Assembly: GCA_016888885.1 (NCBI GenBank)
Contig: CP069437.1
Location: forward strand, 2,356,001 to 2,420,000
Direction of reading: 5' to 3'
DNA: 64,000 nucleotides
Origin: Faucicola sp902506215
GTDB taxonomy: Bacteria; Pseudomonadota; Gammaproteobacteria; Pseudomonadales; Moraxellaceae
Under the pieces are notes generated by a model. The model did no database searches. It saw only the letters and a list, made by a program, of their open reading frames with translations, and had not been told where the DNA came from. The position numbers and the translations under genes were made by a program. This document shows, in pieces, positions 25,782 to 35,077 of this stretch. Positions within the stretch are counted from its first letter, which is position 1. Each line of letters opens with the position of its first letter.

Positions 25782-26417
25782 ATGCAAAAATTAAAATTAT
25801 ACGGATTTAAAGGCGCGTGTTCATTTGTGCCGCATACGGCGCTTAACCTGACAGGGGTGGATTACGACTTACAACTCATCAGCCATGCAGATGCAAAAAA
25901 GCCAGATTATCTTGCCAAAAATCCACAAGGGACAGTGCCAGTGCTAGCAATAGAAACGGACGATTTTTATTTGGCGCAAAACGTGGCGATTTTACACTAC
26001 CTTGACGAAAAATTCCCCCAAGCCCATATTTTTGGTAAAGGCAGTGATAAACAAAAAGCCAAAGCTCACCAATGGCTCGGCTACGCCAATGCCGATGTGC
26101 ATAAAGCTTTTTTACCCTTATTTAACGCAGGGGCATTTATCGACGATAAAGAGTTACAGCCTAAAGTCGCTGAAAAAGCGCAACAACGGGTCATTGAAAT
26201 TTTTAAAATCGCCAATGATAACTTGGCTGATAAAGACTATATGTCAGGCGAGTTTACTATTGCTGACGTGTATCTGTATGTCACCTTGCGCTGGGCGCAT
26301 TTGCTAAAATTGGATTTATCTGGGTATCGGAATTTGGCAAAGCTGATTAACAACGTGGAGTCACAACCTGCAGTACAAAAATCGCTCAAAGAAGAAGGTT
26401 TGGATGTGATTGCATAA
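25782..26417 (+). CDS. Glutathione S-transferase, beta-class-like
   Basis: 211-residue cytosolic protein with thioredoxin-fold N-terminus KLYGFKGACSFVPHTALNLT; the Cys matches the active-site Cys of beta-class GST. NPQGTVPVLAIETDDFYLAQ is the glutathione-binding cis-Pro loop and the helical C-domain has FTIADVYLYVTLRWA. Conjugates or reduces electrophiles; substrate unknown. Stands alone. Confidence 0.9.
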   Translation: MQKLKLYGFKGACSFVPHTALNLTGVDYDLQLISHADAKKPDYLAKNPQGTVPVLAIETDDFYLAQNVAILHYLDEKFPQAHIFGKGSDKQKAKAHQWLGYANADVHKAFLPLFNAGAFIDDKELQPKVAEKAQQRVIEIFKIANDNLADKDYMSGEFTIADVYLYVTLRWAHLLKLDLSGYRNLAKLINNVESQPAVQKSLKEEGLDVIA

Positions 26418-26560
26418 CGGGTCATCACTTATCATAGGGCGTTATGTAAATGCTTTAAAATTTTACCGCTAACAAATGAGCCAAGTGGTTATTTTTAAAA
26501 AGCAAAGTTGTGCTATGATGGTGTTTTATCCGTTAGCTATATAGGTTAATCGACACCATC

Positions 26561-28111
26561 ATGCACGAACTAGAACTCAAGTTTGCTGTCCCAAGCTATC
26601 AACAAAGCGTCTTAAGAAAAAACATCGACACCAAAACTGCGCAGCAACAGCGCCTATCTGCGTATTACTTTGATACCCCCAATCAAGACCTTGCCAAAAA
26701 AGGCATTGCCCTGCGTATCCGCTTTGAAGACAGCCAATGGGTACAAACCCTCAAAACAGCCGGTGATGGCGTTGCCAAACGCGTTGAGCTCAATACCGTG
26801 TTAAGCCTGACGGGTACGCCAGATACCCTTGATGTTAGCAGGCTTGTGCCTGATATTTCACTGATTACAGAGCCAACAGTCGTAGCACAGCTGACTAACA
26901 TCATGCCGCTTGATGAGCTTGCTCAAGCCTTAACCGTGCAATATTTCACCGATGTGCAGCGCACTTCTCGCCAAATTAAGAAAAATAACAGCCGCATCGA
27001 AATCGCTTATGATATCGGCAAGGTTGGCATAGGTCGCCTAAACTCACAAAAAACCGCCAATAATCATGGGTTAACCCAATCGGATATTCATGAAATTGAA
27101 TTTGAGCTGCTTGAAGGTGACCCAAGTGATTTGATTGACATTGCAAAAACTTGGTGCAAAAAATACAAATTATATTTATCAACCGTTACCAAAGCCCAGC
27201 GGGGTAGTTTGCTACTCGCGAATAAGCAGTTTGCCGAGCCTATCAAAGCGGATTTGGCTGTGCTGCCATTACACAAAGGCATCAGCCAATTTGCGTTTTT
27301 GCAGGCAGTGGTCAATAATTGCCTAGTGCAGATTTTGCCCAATGCCTCTGCAATTGCTGAAGGCAGTCCCGATGGCAACTTAGTACATCAACTGCGTGTC
27401 GGTATTCGCCGTTTGCGTACTGCTCTCAAACACTTCAAATTTGCCCCAGATTATATCGACCCAAATTGGCTGATGGTACTCAAACAAACCTTTAGCTTGT
27501 TAGGGGAGTATCGCGATAAAGAAATCTTGCAAATAAAAACCCAGCCCTTGCTAGAATCAGTCGGTGCACCGCATGTCGAGTGGTCAACGGCAGTCGATAT
27601 CATGCCGATTGATGCCGTCAGAGCCAATGATTTTCAAATTCTGCTCTTAGAGCTGATTGGTTTTACCCATTTGCCCGTACCTGCGGACAACCCAAAAGCC
27701 AAAGCCCCAGTTGCCAAAAAGTTGGAAAAACTATTTACCGCGATTGCCGCGGCGAGTGATAAATTTGCCAGTCTTGATACTGACAGCCAGCATGGTGTGC
27801 GTAAAGACCTAAAAAGCCTGCGGTATGTCAGTGAATTTGCTGCGCCGCTTTTTGCCAACCAAAACAATGGCAAAAAAGGAAAAAAAGCGACGAAGCTCAA
27901 TGCCTTTTTGCAATACTTAGAGCCTGCACAAGACGTACTCGGTGAGTATAATGACAATGTGGTCGGTCATGCTAACTATCTTGAGAAAGCCAAAACCGAC
28001 CCAAATGCGCTATTTGCAGTGGGTTGGTTTAGCGGACGTGAGCAAGCCAGTAGCGAGCAATGCGCGGTGAGTCTAAAAACAGTGAAAAATGCGCCAAAGT
28101 TTTGGTCATAG
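26561..28111 (+). CDS. CYTH-CHAD protein, inorganic triphosphatase-like (YgiF-like)
   Basis: The N-terminal CYTH tunnel domain (about 1-200) begins with the ExExK signature MHELELKF, followed by YYFDTPNQDLAKKGIALRIRF and GDGVAKRVE. The C-terminal CHAD domain (about 240-510) has LVHQLRVGIRRLRTALKHF, with the conserved His and Arg residues that bind polyphosphate, and the second half KDLKSLRYVSEFAAPLF. Architecture and length (516) match YgiF-type triphosphatases (433). Hydrolyses inorganic triphosphate and may bind polyP, a function that fits the ppk2 gene 12 kb upstream. Monocistronic. Confidence 0.9.
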   Translation: MHELELKFAVPSYQQSVLRKNIDTKTAQQQRLSAYYFDTPNQDLAKKGIALRIRFEDSQWVQTLKTAGDGVAKRVELNTVLSLTGTPDTLDVSRLVPDISLITEPTVVAQLTNIMPLDELAQALTVQYFTDVQRTSRQIKKNNSRIEIAYDIGKVGIGRLNSQKTANNHGLTQSDIHEIEFELLEGDPSDLIDIAKTWCKKYKLYLSTVTKAQRGSLLLANKQFAEPIKADLAVLPLHKGISQFAFLQAVVNNCLVQILPNASAIAEGSPDGNLVHQLRVGIRRLRTALKHFKFAPDYIDPNWLMVLKQTFSLLGEYRDKEILQIKTQPLLESVGAPHVEWSTAVDIMPIDAVRANDFQILLLELIGFTHLPVPADNPKAKAPVAKKLEKLFTAIAAASDKFASLDTDSQHGVRKDLKSLRYVSEFAAPLFANQNNGKKGKKATKLNAFLQYLEPAQDVLGEYNDNVVGHANYLEKAKTDPNALFAVGWFSGREQASSEQCAVSLKTVKNAPKFWS

Positions 28112-28239
28112 TTTCGCTTGATTGTATGTAAATAACAGAGAATAAAATAAAAGTGCCTGTAAAAGTGGCTGATGCCTGTAAAAGTGCCTGAGTAGAAAGC
28201 ATCAGTCAGTCAATCATTGTATTACTAGTTGGGTCAGTC

Positions 28240-29028
28240 ATGGACGACATCATTCAACCGCTAATCTCGATACCGACCACAGAAACCATGATGTATATTG
28301 TCGGTTTTGTGGAATTTTTATTGAGCTTTGCTTTTGCCTTATTATGGTTTATCTGTTTTTCAAATTATGATAAGCAGTCTCGCATTGCCAAGAAAGCCAT
28401 CATTGCCCATGCAGTAGGCTGGCTTATATTAATATCTGTAGGTCTGTTGTTGATTCCTCCCGAGCGTAATGGTAGCTACTTGGATGTTTATGCCAACCTT
28501 GCTTTAGCCAATATCGGATTTATGATGGTGTTGGCGGGTGTATGTGCTTTGCTCATCGCAAGTGTTCCCAAGGCAGGCGTTGCCTTGACGTTATTGTTTG
28601 CCGTCGTATTTTCTGCGATTGGCGGTAAAGGCATTGGCGATTTTTTATCGCCCATACCTATCCACGCCAAAATCGATTGGATGAGTTTTGATGACACGGA
28701 TTCCAAATTAAGTAGCCTGCATGTCGGCATTGAACATAGTGATTTGCAACAAGCGCCTTCTACCCAATTGGCTAAAACACTGCAAGAACATGGCTGGCTT
28801 GATAACATCACCTTTGCAAACCAAGAGAATTTAACAACGCCCATTGCCATGGATTTGGTACAAGCGCCGTATTCTGGGTATTTATACCTGCCTGAAGAAT
28901 ATGGATTTACGCGTTATGGTAAAATGCTGTTTGGCGTTTTATCGGCAAGTTGGCTGATTATTTTGCTTTCTGCTTTGATGTTACTGCTCAAAGCTAACAA
29001 ACAGCTACCGAAAAAGAAGCTTGATTGA
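28240..29028 (+). CDS. Multispanning membrane protein of unknown function
   Basis: 262 residues. Hydrophobic segments at about 18-42, 53-71, 85-108, 111-130 and 228-250; the loop from about 135 to 225 is hydrophilic and probably periplasmic (IPIHAKIDWMSFDDTDSK at its start). I recognise no family. Imperfect repeats of AAAGTG(C/G)CTG lie in the leader at 28150-28192. A bidirectional terminator follows at 29065-29096. Confidence 0.7.
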   Translation: MDDIIQPLISIPTTETMMYIVGFVEFLLSFAFALLWFICFSNYDKQSRIAKKAIIAHAVGWLILISVGLLLIPPERNGSYLDVYANLALANIGFMMVLAGVCALLIASVPKAGVALTLLFAVVFSAIGGKGIGDFLSPIPIHAKIDWMSFDDTDSKLSSLHVGIEHSDLQQAPSTQLAKTLQEHGWLDNITFANQENLTTPIAMDLVQAPYSGYLYLPEEYGFTRYGKMLFGVLSASWLIILLSALMLLLKANKQLPKKKLD

Positions 29029-29064
29029 CCCAATTTTTTAGTGATTGGCAATCAAATTTATATA

Positions 29065-29100
29065 AAAAAGCCAATACCGTCAGATATTGGCTTTTTGCTT
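29065..29100. terminator. Bidirectional rho-independent terminator
   Basis: Twelve-base arms AAAAAGCCAATA (29065-29076) and TATTGGCTTTTT (29085-29096) around an 8-base loop, between convergent genes at 28240 and 29140. Confidence 0.9.
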
Positions 29101-29139
29101 TTATTGTAACGAACGCCTATCAAAACGCTTATTGGAAAA

Positions 29140-29748
29140 TTATTTTCCGTAAACTTTTAAGCGTTTTTCGATAGGTTCAAAGGTTTTTTCACCTGCTGGA
29201 GCGGCGATACCACCAAATACCATCTGCGCAATGAGTTTCCAGTTGCTATCGATGTTCCATGTTTCTGCCACTTTTTCATCAATCACGCCATTGTAATGCT
29301 GTAAGTTTGCACCGATATTGACCGCGGCTAAGGCGTTCCAAAGCGCATATTGGTGCATCGCACTGGTGTGTTCTGCCCATACTGGGAAATTATGCGCATA
29401 AAGTGGGAATTGTTCTTGTAAGCCTTTGACCACTGATTGGTCTTCAAAATACAAGATAGTCCCTGCACCGGCTTTAAACATGGCCATTTTATCGGCAGTT
29501 GATTTGAATTTTTCATCATCATTCACCATCGCGCGTAGCAAATCTTCGGTGATTTGCCAAAGTTTTTGATGGTCTTCACCAAACAATACCACCAAGCGGC
29601 TTGATTGTGAGTTAAATGAAGAGGGGGTATGTAACACAGCATGTTCAACCAGTTTAACCACCTCATCTTTGGAGACAGGCAATTGGTCATTGAGCATATA
29701 GATAGAACGGCGAGTTTCTGCGATAGCGTGTAATGTTTCGACTGACAT
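29140..29748 (-). CDS. Nitroreductase-family flavoprotein (FRM2/HBN1-like)
   Basis: 202 residues; FMN-dependent oxidoreductase. Begins LHAIAETRRSIYMLNDQLPVSKD, with RR(S)I binding FMN phosphate; LHTPSSFNSQSSRLVVL is the second FMN loop; GVWAEHTSAMHQYALWNALAAV-type helix and the end MVFGGIAAPAGEKTFEPIEKR match the fungal FRM2-like/YdjA-like subgroup. Reduces nitro compounds or related electrophiles with NAD(P)H. GGAGC lies 7 bases upstream of the ATG. Monocistronic on the minus strand. Confidence 0.88.
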   Translation of the reverse strand: MSVETLHAIAETRRSIYMLNDQLPVSKDEVVKLVEHAVLHTPSSFNSQSSRLVVLFGEDHQKLWQITEDLLRAMVNDDEKFKSTADKMAMFKAGAGTILYFEDQSVVKGLQEQFPLYAHNFPVWAEHTSAMHQYALWNALAAVNIGANLQHYNGVIDEKVAETWNIDSNWKLIAQMVFGGIAAPAGEKTFEPIEKRLKVYGK

Positions 29749-29937
29749 AATTAGCTCCTTTTCATTGTTATTTGATAATCAATCTACCTTATTAATTAAA
29801 GTTAAAGCCGATTGAGCTGACACGGCTATTATATGCCTAAAATACTAATAAATAAAAACTATTTTGTAATTTTTTTTAACCAATAATCATATTTATTAAT
29901 TTTTTCTAATATATTATTAAGGTTAACTTTGATAAAT

Positions 29938-30453
29938 TTACGGCAAAATTTCGACCGCTGTACCAATAGCCACTTGGTCATATAATGTGATAATGTCTTG
30001 ATTGCGCATACGGATACAGCCATGAGAAAGCGGAATGCCCATCGGCTCGGTATCGGGCGTGCCATGAATGTAAATATAGCGCGCCTTGGTATCACACACC
30101 CCTTGCTCATTGGCGCCTTTGTTAAAGCCTTCTTCATAACCATCTAACCACAAAATCCGCGTCAAAATCCAGTCTCGATTGGGGAATGTAGTTGCCAAAT
30201 GATCGTCATAAATTTCACCGGTAAATTGTCGTGCCACAAATACACTGTTGATAGGTAAATTATCACCAAATTTTTCGCTAATCACGTGCGCACCAAGCGG
30301 TGTACAGCCAGTATCCTGCAGTTGTCCAATACCATTTTTGGCAGTAGAGATGGGGTAAGTTTGGGATTGGGTGCGGCTAAGACATAAAGTAAGCTGTTGT
30401 TTTTCAATGGAAATGATGATTTTTGGGTAACACATAATCGACTCGTTCAACAT
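29938..30453 (-). CDS. L,D-transpeptidase (YkuD domain), no visible signal peptide
   Basis: 171 residues. The YkuD catalytic motif is seen as YIHGTPDTEPMGIPLSHGCI with the catalytic Cys in HGCIRMRNQD; the first His of IHG is also present. The start is CYPKIIISIEKQQLTLCLS, a normal beta-strand entry of the domain, so the protein begins directly in the fold, without the signal peptide or anchor that a peptidoglycan enzyme needs. Either it is exported in another way, or a signal was lost, or it is a cytosolic homologue. ATG at 30435 is an alternative start. On the other frame a 94-residue ORF overlaps and is not called. Confidence 0.83.
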   Translation of the reverse strand: MLNESIMCYPKIIISIEKQQLTLCLSRTQSQTYPISTAKNGIGQLQDTGCTPLGAHVISEKFGDNLPINSVFVARQFTGEIYDDHLATTFPNRDWILTRILWLDGYEEGFNKGANEQGVCDTKARYIYIHGTPDTEPMGIPLSHGCIRMRNQDIITLYDQVAIGTAVEILP

Positions 30454-30474
30454 TAAGCTTAGACTATCATAACA

Positions 30475-30506
30475 AAAAAGCCCCTCATATTCATGACAGG
30501 CTTTTT
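30475..30506 (-). terminator. Probable terminator of the SH3-like protein gene
   Basis: AAAAAGCC (30475-30482) and GGCTTTTT (30499-30506) with an additional TCAT/ATGA pair inside. On the minus strand it lies 28 bases after the stop at 30534. Confidence 0.55.
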
Positions 30507-30533
30507 AAGAAAAATTTGAAAACATACAATCAG

Positions 30534-30809
30534 TTATTTGATGTCAGCAGTAGCTACCCACAAGGTAGAATCGGCAATGTTCACAAAGCCATTTTTGGCT
30601 AATACCCAGCTAAATTTGATGCCTTTGGGTAGGGTCTGCACGACGGGGCATAAACGATTGGGACAAGAACGTACAATCGCATCTTTGTTGGTTTGTGCTT
30701 GATGACCGCTATCGGCTTGCGCGGGGAGGGGTAAAACCACCCATACCAAAGCCGCAGCCAAATTTGTCAGTTTATAGTTAGCAAGGAATGATTTAATGAT
30801 CGCGCTCAT
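30534..30809 (-). CDS. Small secreted SH3b-like protein
   Basis: 91 residues with a signal peptide ending near AQA (residue 32), then a short domain VRSCPNRLCPVVQTLPKGIKFSW, which resembles a bacterial SH3 (SH3b) half with two Cys that may form a disulfide. Likely a periplasmic peptidoglycan-binding-type protein; too short for certain assignment. It is transcribed 80 bases upstream of the L,D-transpeptidase gene on the same strand, which also deals with cell wall, but a terminator separates them. Confidence 0.6.
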   Translation of the reverse strand: MSAIIKSFLANYKLTNLAAALVWVVLPLPAQADSGHQAQTNKDAIVRSCPNRLCPVVQTLPKGIKFSWVLAKNGFVNIADSTLWVATADIK

Positions 30810-30935
30810 GATTTTTCAGAAAATACAGTCAAATACGGAGAAAATTTTATCAATAAATTATCTATCAAAACGAAAAAGCTATTGTCATATTCACGTAAAA
30901 ATACTGTGACAATAGGTATAAAAAAACTCAAAAAG

Positions 30936-30967
30936 AAAAAGGCCTACGTAACACGTAAGCCTTTTTA
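30936..30967 (-). terminator. Terminator downstream of tRNA-Pro
   Basis: Hairpin of 14-base arms (30936-30949 and 30952-30965) with one mismatch and T-rich flanks, just past the 3' end of the tRNA on the minus strand. Confidence 0.75.
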
Positions 30968-30970
30968 ATT

Positions 30971-31047
30971 TGGTCGGAACGGCGGGATTCGAACTCGCGA
31001 CCCCTTGCACCCCATGCAAGTGCGCTACCAGACTGCGCTACGCCCCG
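30971..31047 (-). tRNA. tRNA-Pro, anticodon GGG
   Basis: 77 bases including encoded CCA. Minus strand begins CGGGGCG and ends CGTTCCG-ACCA (acceptor stem with two G-T pairs). D-loop region GCGCAGTCTGGTAGCGC, anticodon arm CTTGC-ATGGGGT-GCAAG with GGG at the centre, and T arm GCGAGTTCGAATCCCGC. Typical of bacterial tRNA-Pro with terminator directly downstream. Confidence 0.97.
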
Positions 31048-31093
31048 AAAGGTGTACTATTCTACCAAAAATGACAGAATTTGCAATACCAAC

Positions 31094-32590
31094 TTATCCA
31101 ATTAGTTCTTTTAACAGCTGATTAACTTGAGCCGGGTTGGCTTTACCTTTTGAGGCTTTCATCACTTGACCGACAAGACCGTTAAAGGCTTTTTCTTTAC
31201 CTGACTTGTACTCATCGACCATCGCTTGGTTGTTTTTCAACACGTCTTCGACAATCGCTTTAATCGCGCCTGTATCGGTTTCTTGTTTTAAACCTTTATC
31301 GGCAATGATTTTATCCACGGCTGTGTCATCGTCACCGCCTTCGCCAGCGAATAGGGCGATAAAGGCTTGTTTGGCCAGCTTGCCTGATAGCGTATTGTCC
31401 TTGATGCGCTCGAGCAGTTTGGCAAATTGGCTCACTGAAATCGGGCTTTGCTCAATGGTTTTTTCATCTTTGTTGAGCGCGCCGAGCAGGTCACCCATTA
31501 TCCAGTTGGCAGCCAGTTTGGCGTTATCATGACCGACTTTTGCCACTACTTGCTCAAAGTAATCAGCCAGCGAACGGCTAGCGGTTAAAATACGGCTATC
31601 GTATTCAGGTAAGCCAAGCGCCGATTGAAAACGCTCACGACGTGCCACTGGCAATTCTGGCATGGCGTTTTTGATTTGTTCAAAAGTTGCGGTATCAATA
31701 TGCACAGGTAAAAGGTCGGGGTCTGGGAAGTAACGGTAGTCGTTGGCTTCTTCCTTGGTACGCATTGAGCGCGTTTCGTCTTTGTCTGGATCATATAGGC
31801 GAGTGGCTTGTATGACTTTGCCACCGTCTTCAATCAAGTCAATTTGACGCTCGATTTCCACCGTGATGGCGCGCTCGATAAAGCGAAACGAGTTAAGGTT
31901 CTTAATCTCACAGCGAGTACCTAAGTCAGCGCCGGGTTTTCGCACGGAGACGTTACAGTCGGCACGGAATGAGCCTTCCGCCATAATGGCATCAGAGATA
32001 CCGAGCCAAGTGACCAACTGGTGAATGGCTTTAACATAGGCGACCGCCTCGGCAGCTGAGCGCATATCAGGCTCCGAGACGATTTCAATCAGCGGCGTAC
32101 CGGCACGGTTTAAATCCACCCCTGTCATTTGTGGCACCGCATCGTGCACCGATTTGCCCGCATCTTCTTCTAAGTGAGCACGGGTAATGTGAATACGTTT
32201 GGGGTATTCGTTTTTTTCACCTTCATTGACCACGATGTCGATATAGCCTGTACCGACAATCGGGTGCGCCATTTGGCTGATTTGGTAGCCTTTTGGCAAG
32301 TCGGGATAAAAATAATTTTTACGGTCAAAGGCGTTCATCATACCGATTTCAGCATTGACGCCAAGCCCAAACATCACCGCTTTTTCTACCACATCTTTGT
32401 TGAGTACAGGCAGCGTCCCTGGCATGGCTAGGTCAACAATATTGGCTTGGGTGTTGGGTTCTTGCCCAAATAGGGTGGAAGCCGATGAGAAAATTTTGGT
32501 GTTGGTGTTGAGTTGGCAGTGGATTTCGATACCGATAACCACTTCATAGCCATCCACTAAAGGCGCTTGCGGTTTATTTTCGTTTGTCAT
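31094..32590 (-). CDS. gatB: Aspartyl/glutamyl-tRNA amidotransferase subunit B
   Basis: Subunit of GatCAB, which converts misacylated Glu-tRNA-Gln or Asp-tRNA-Asn to Gln- or Asn-tRNA; GatB binds the tRNA and holds the kinase site. 498 residues. Start YEVVIGIEIHCQLNTNTKIF, then FDRKNYFYPDLPKGYQISQ, GVDLNRAGTPLIEIVSEPDM and EEANDYRYFPDPDLLPV. The C-terminal YqeY-like tail ends NPAQVNQLLKELI. It comes 11 bases after gatA, in one operon gatC-gatA-gatB. Confidence 0.97.
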   Translation of the reverse strand: MTNENKPQAPLVDGYEVVIGIEIHCQLNTNTKIFSSASTLFGQEPNTQANIVDLAMPGTLPVLNKDVVEKAVMFGLGVNAEIGMMNAFDRKNYFYPDLPKGYQISQMAHPIVGTGYIDIVVNEGEKNEYPKRIHITRAHLEEDAGKSVHDAVPQMTGVDLNRAGTPLIEIVSEPDMRSAAEAVAYVKAIHQLVTWLGISDAIMAEGSFRADCNVSVRKPGADLGTRCEIKNLNSFRFIERAITVEIERQIDLIEDGGKVIQATRLYDPDKDETRSMRTKEEANDYRYFPDPDLLPVHIDTATFEQIKNAMPELPVARRERFQSALGLPEYDSRILTASRSLADYFEQVVAKVGHDNAKLAANWIMGDLLGALNKDEKTIEQSPISVSQFAKLLERIKDNTLSGKLAKQAFIALFAGEGGDDDTAVDKIIADKGLKQETDTGAIKAIVEDVLKNNQAMVDEYKSGKEKAFNGLVGQVMKASKGKANPAQVNQLLKELIG

Positions 32591-32601
32591 AACAAGGCTC
32601 C

Positions 32602-34098
32602 TTAGGCTTTGGCGATGGGTGACAGTTGTTGGTGAAAATCAGTGACTTGCTGATACGCATCGGCAGTTTGTAGTAGCGTCTCTTCGTCCCATGCTTTTGC
32701 AATCAGCTGTAAGCCGACAGGCAGATTGTCACCATCAAAACCCACCGGATGGCTTAATGAAGGTAAACCGGCTAAATTCACGCCAATGGTATAAACATCC
32801 CCCATATAAATTTCGGCAGGGCTAAGGCTTGCACCGATTTTATAAGCCGTCGTTGGCGCAGTTGGGGTGGCAATGACATCACAGCTTTCAAAGGCTTTGG
32901 CAAAATCTTGGCTGATGAGGCGGCGCACTTTTTGCGCTTTGATATAATAGGCATCAAAATAACCCGCTGATAACGCATAGGTACCCATCAAAATACGGCG
33001 CTGTACTTCAGCACCAAAGCCTTCAGAACGTGAGCGGGTGTATAAATCTTCTAAGTTTTTTGGGCTATCACAGCGGTAGCCATAACGCACCCCATCATAA
33101 CGCGATAAGTTAGATGAAGCTTCGGCTGGGGCGAGCAAATAATAAGTGGCAAGGGTGATTTCAGGTTTGGTCAAATTCACATCCACCAAGCTTGCGCCCA
33201 GGTCTTGGTATTGTTTTAATGCCGCTTCTACACTCGCTTTAACCTCGCTATTTAAGCCATCAGCAAAATACTCGGTTGGGATACCGATGCGTAACCCTTG
33301 AAGCGGTTTATCATGGCTGACATTGGCTTGGCGTTTGCTGGTCAAACTAGCGACAAAATCCGGCACATCTTTGTTGGCAGAGGTTGAGTCTTTGCTGTCA
33401 TGACCGGATAACACGCTCAGCAAATAAGCACAATCTTCTGCGGTTTTACCAAAACTGCCAGCTTGGTCAAAACTTGACGCATACGCCACCATCCCATAAC
33501 GTGAAACACGTCCGTAAGTTGGCTTAATCCCTGTTAAGCCACAAAATGACGCAGGTTGACGAATTGAGCCACCGGTATCTGAGCCTGTGGCAAAGGGCGC
33601 AAAACCTGCCGCAACCGCAGCTGCACTCCCACCCGATGAACCGCCTGGTACACGGCTGATATCCCAAGGGTTGTGCACGGCGCCAAAGTATGATGACTCA
33701 TTGTCCGATCCCATGGCAAACTCATCCATGCTGGTTTTACCAAGCATGACTAAGCCTGTATTTTGGCAGTTTTCAACAATGGTAGCGTTGTAAGGCGCCA
33801 CAAAGTTTTCTAGCATTTTTGAGCCACAAGTGGTTAAAACGCCTTGGGTACAAAAAATGTCTTTATGAGCCAGTGGCACGCCCGTCAAGTCTGCGCCTTT
33901 GCCTTCTGCCAATAATTTATCGGCGGCGGCAGCTTGCGCTAACGCTTGTTCAGGCGTGACCGTGATAAAGCTGTTGATGGCTTTATCATGCTGGGTAATC
34001 CGATTAAGAAAATGTTGGGTAAGTTCGGTACTGCTAAAGTCTTTATTTTTTAGACCTGCTGCCAATTGGGCAACCGAAAACGTATGTAGTTCAGACAT
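32602..34098 (-). CDS. gatA: Aspartyl/glutamyl-tRNA amidotransferase subunit A
   Basis: Amidase subunit of GatCAB that releases ammonia from glutamine. The Lys-Ser-Ser triad is seen: Lys in PLAHKDIFCTQG, Ser in ATGSDTGGSIRQPASFCG, and Ser in the Gly/Ser-rich GGSSGGSAAAVAAG. Start MSELHTFSVAQLAAGL at 34098 is chosen; a GTG nine bases upstream would add three residues and lacks a better ribosome site. Length 498 is normal. Second gene of the operon; 57 bases after gatC. Confidence 0.97.
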   Translation of the reverse strand: MSELHTFSVAQLAAGLKNKDFSSTELTQHFLNRITQHDKAINSFITVTPEQALAQAAAADKLLAEGKGADLTGVPLAHKDIFCTQGVLTTCGSKMLENFVAPYNATIVENCQNTGLVMLGKTSMDEFAMGSDNESSYFGAVHNPWDISRVPGGSSGGSAAAVAAGFAPFATGSDTGGSIRQPASFCGLTGIKPTYGRVSRYGMVAYASSFDQAGSFGKTAEDCAYLLSVLSGHDSKDSTSANKDVPDFVASLTSKRQANVSHDKPLQGLRIGIPTEYFADGLNSEVKASVEAALKQYQDLGASLVDVNLTKPEITLATYYLLAPAEASSNLSRYDGVRYGYRCDSPKNLEDLYTRSRSEGFGAEVQRRILMGTYALSAGYFDAYYIKAQKVRRLISQDFAKAFESCDVIATPTAPTTAYKIGASLSPAEIYMGDVYTIGVNLAGLPSLSHPVGFDGDNLPVGLQLIAKAWDEETLLQTADAYQQVTDFHQQLSPIAKA

Positions 34099-34155
34099 AA
34101 TTTTCACTTATAATTAATTAACAAAAATTTGACGAGGTATTCGATGAGCGGTGGC

Positions 34156-34458
34156 TTATTCAATGACCTGTGGCACAAGGTATAAGCCATTGGCAACGCT
34201 TGGCGCAATGGATTGGTAAAGCTCACGATTGACTTCAACCCCATCACCGCCAACAACATCTTCACGCAGTGGCTGGGTCATATCATGGACATTGGTAAGC
34301 GGTGCGATATTGTCAGTGTTGACCTCTGCCAAAATATCCATCATCGATAGGATTTTGCTTAGGTCATTGGCATAACTATCTGCCTGCTCAGCGGTCACGC
34401 CAAGCCGAGCAAGTTTGGCGATGTTCATAATTTTATCAGTTGAAAGCGTCTGCGACAT
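34156..34458 (-). CDS. gatC: Aspartyl/glutamyl-tRNA amidotransferase subunit C
   Basis: 100-residue linker subunit that stabilises GatA. Seen: KIMNIAKLARLGVTAEQADSYANDLSKIL, then NVHDMTQPLREDVVGGDGVE and LYLVPQVIE at the end. Start at 34458 has AAGGA 9 bases upstream; the longer reading frame to 34536 has no good start and is hydrophobic rather than homologous. First gene of gatCAB. Confidence 0.95.
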   Translation of the reverse strand: MSQTLSTDKIMNIAKLARLGVTAEQADSYANDLSKILSMMDILAEVNTDNIAPLTNVHDMTQPLREDVVGGDGVEVNRELYQSIAPSVANGLYLVPQVIE

Positions 34459-35077
34459 GATGAGTTCCTTAAGTACAAACAAAAATAAAAAACGGACAAA
34501 CAAGGCAAATGTTCGATGCGATTTTAAACCAGCCAATTATAGCAACAGGCTATAATAAAAGAGGATAAAACCTGATAAAAACAGTTGCTTTAGTTTAGTT
34601 ACTTTTAATAACAAATTTGAAAAAATAGGGTGATGTGACCTAAATAATTTGTCACAAAAAATTCGTGAATAAAGATAGAATGTGATTAAATCACTATATT
34701 TTGCGATATTTTACCGCTATAATCTAGCACTATTCTTACTAAACGCAAATTAATCGCATTAAAGTCACTATCGCCTAAATTTCTTTAAAATCATCGTCAG
34801 CTTTTTTATGTAAAAAGATAGCCTTTTAACTGTTAATCGTTAAGAGTTTCTTGCTATTTTTTATGTAAAATATAGCGGCTATAAGCAGCTTGCTTCAGAT
34901 TTTTTTGCTAGTGTGCAAATAGGGTGGTTTTGAAACATAGGCATTAGAAACATCGGCATTAAAAGCTTTTAAATAAACGCTTTTAAAAAATGCGTCGTTG
35001 ACTCGATGTGCGATTAAACACCCCGCTAATTTCTGCTTTGCTTGCAGTGTAGTTTTGTTATCACTGGGAAATGATAC
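34459..35077. other. Divergent intergenic region between gatC and mreB
   Basis: 619 bases, AT-rich, no gene seen. Contains a TATAAT at 34718-34723 and two imperfect copies of a TTTTTTATGTAAAA-type segment (about 34803 and 34858), the second inside a GCTAT/ATAGC inverted repeat. It must hold both promoters and a long mreB leader. Confidence 0.5.

Noticed and set aside
29859..30143. 94-residue frame over the 3' part of the L,D-transpeptidase gene
   Set aside because: Shifted frame of the YkuD coding sequence.
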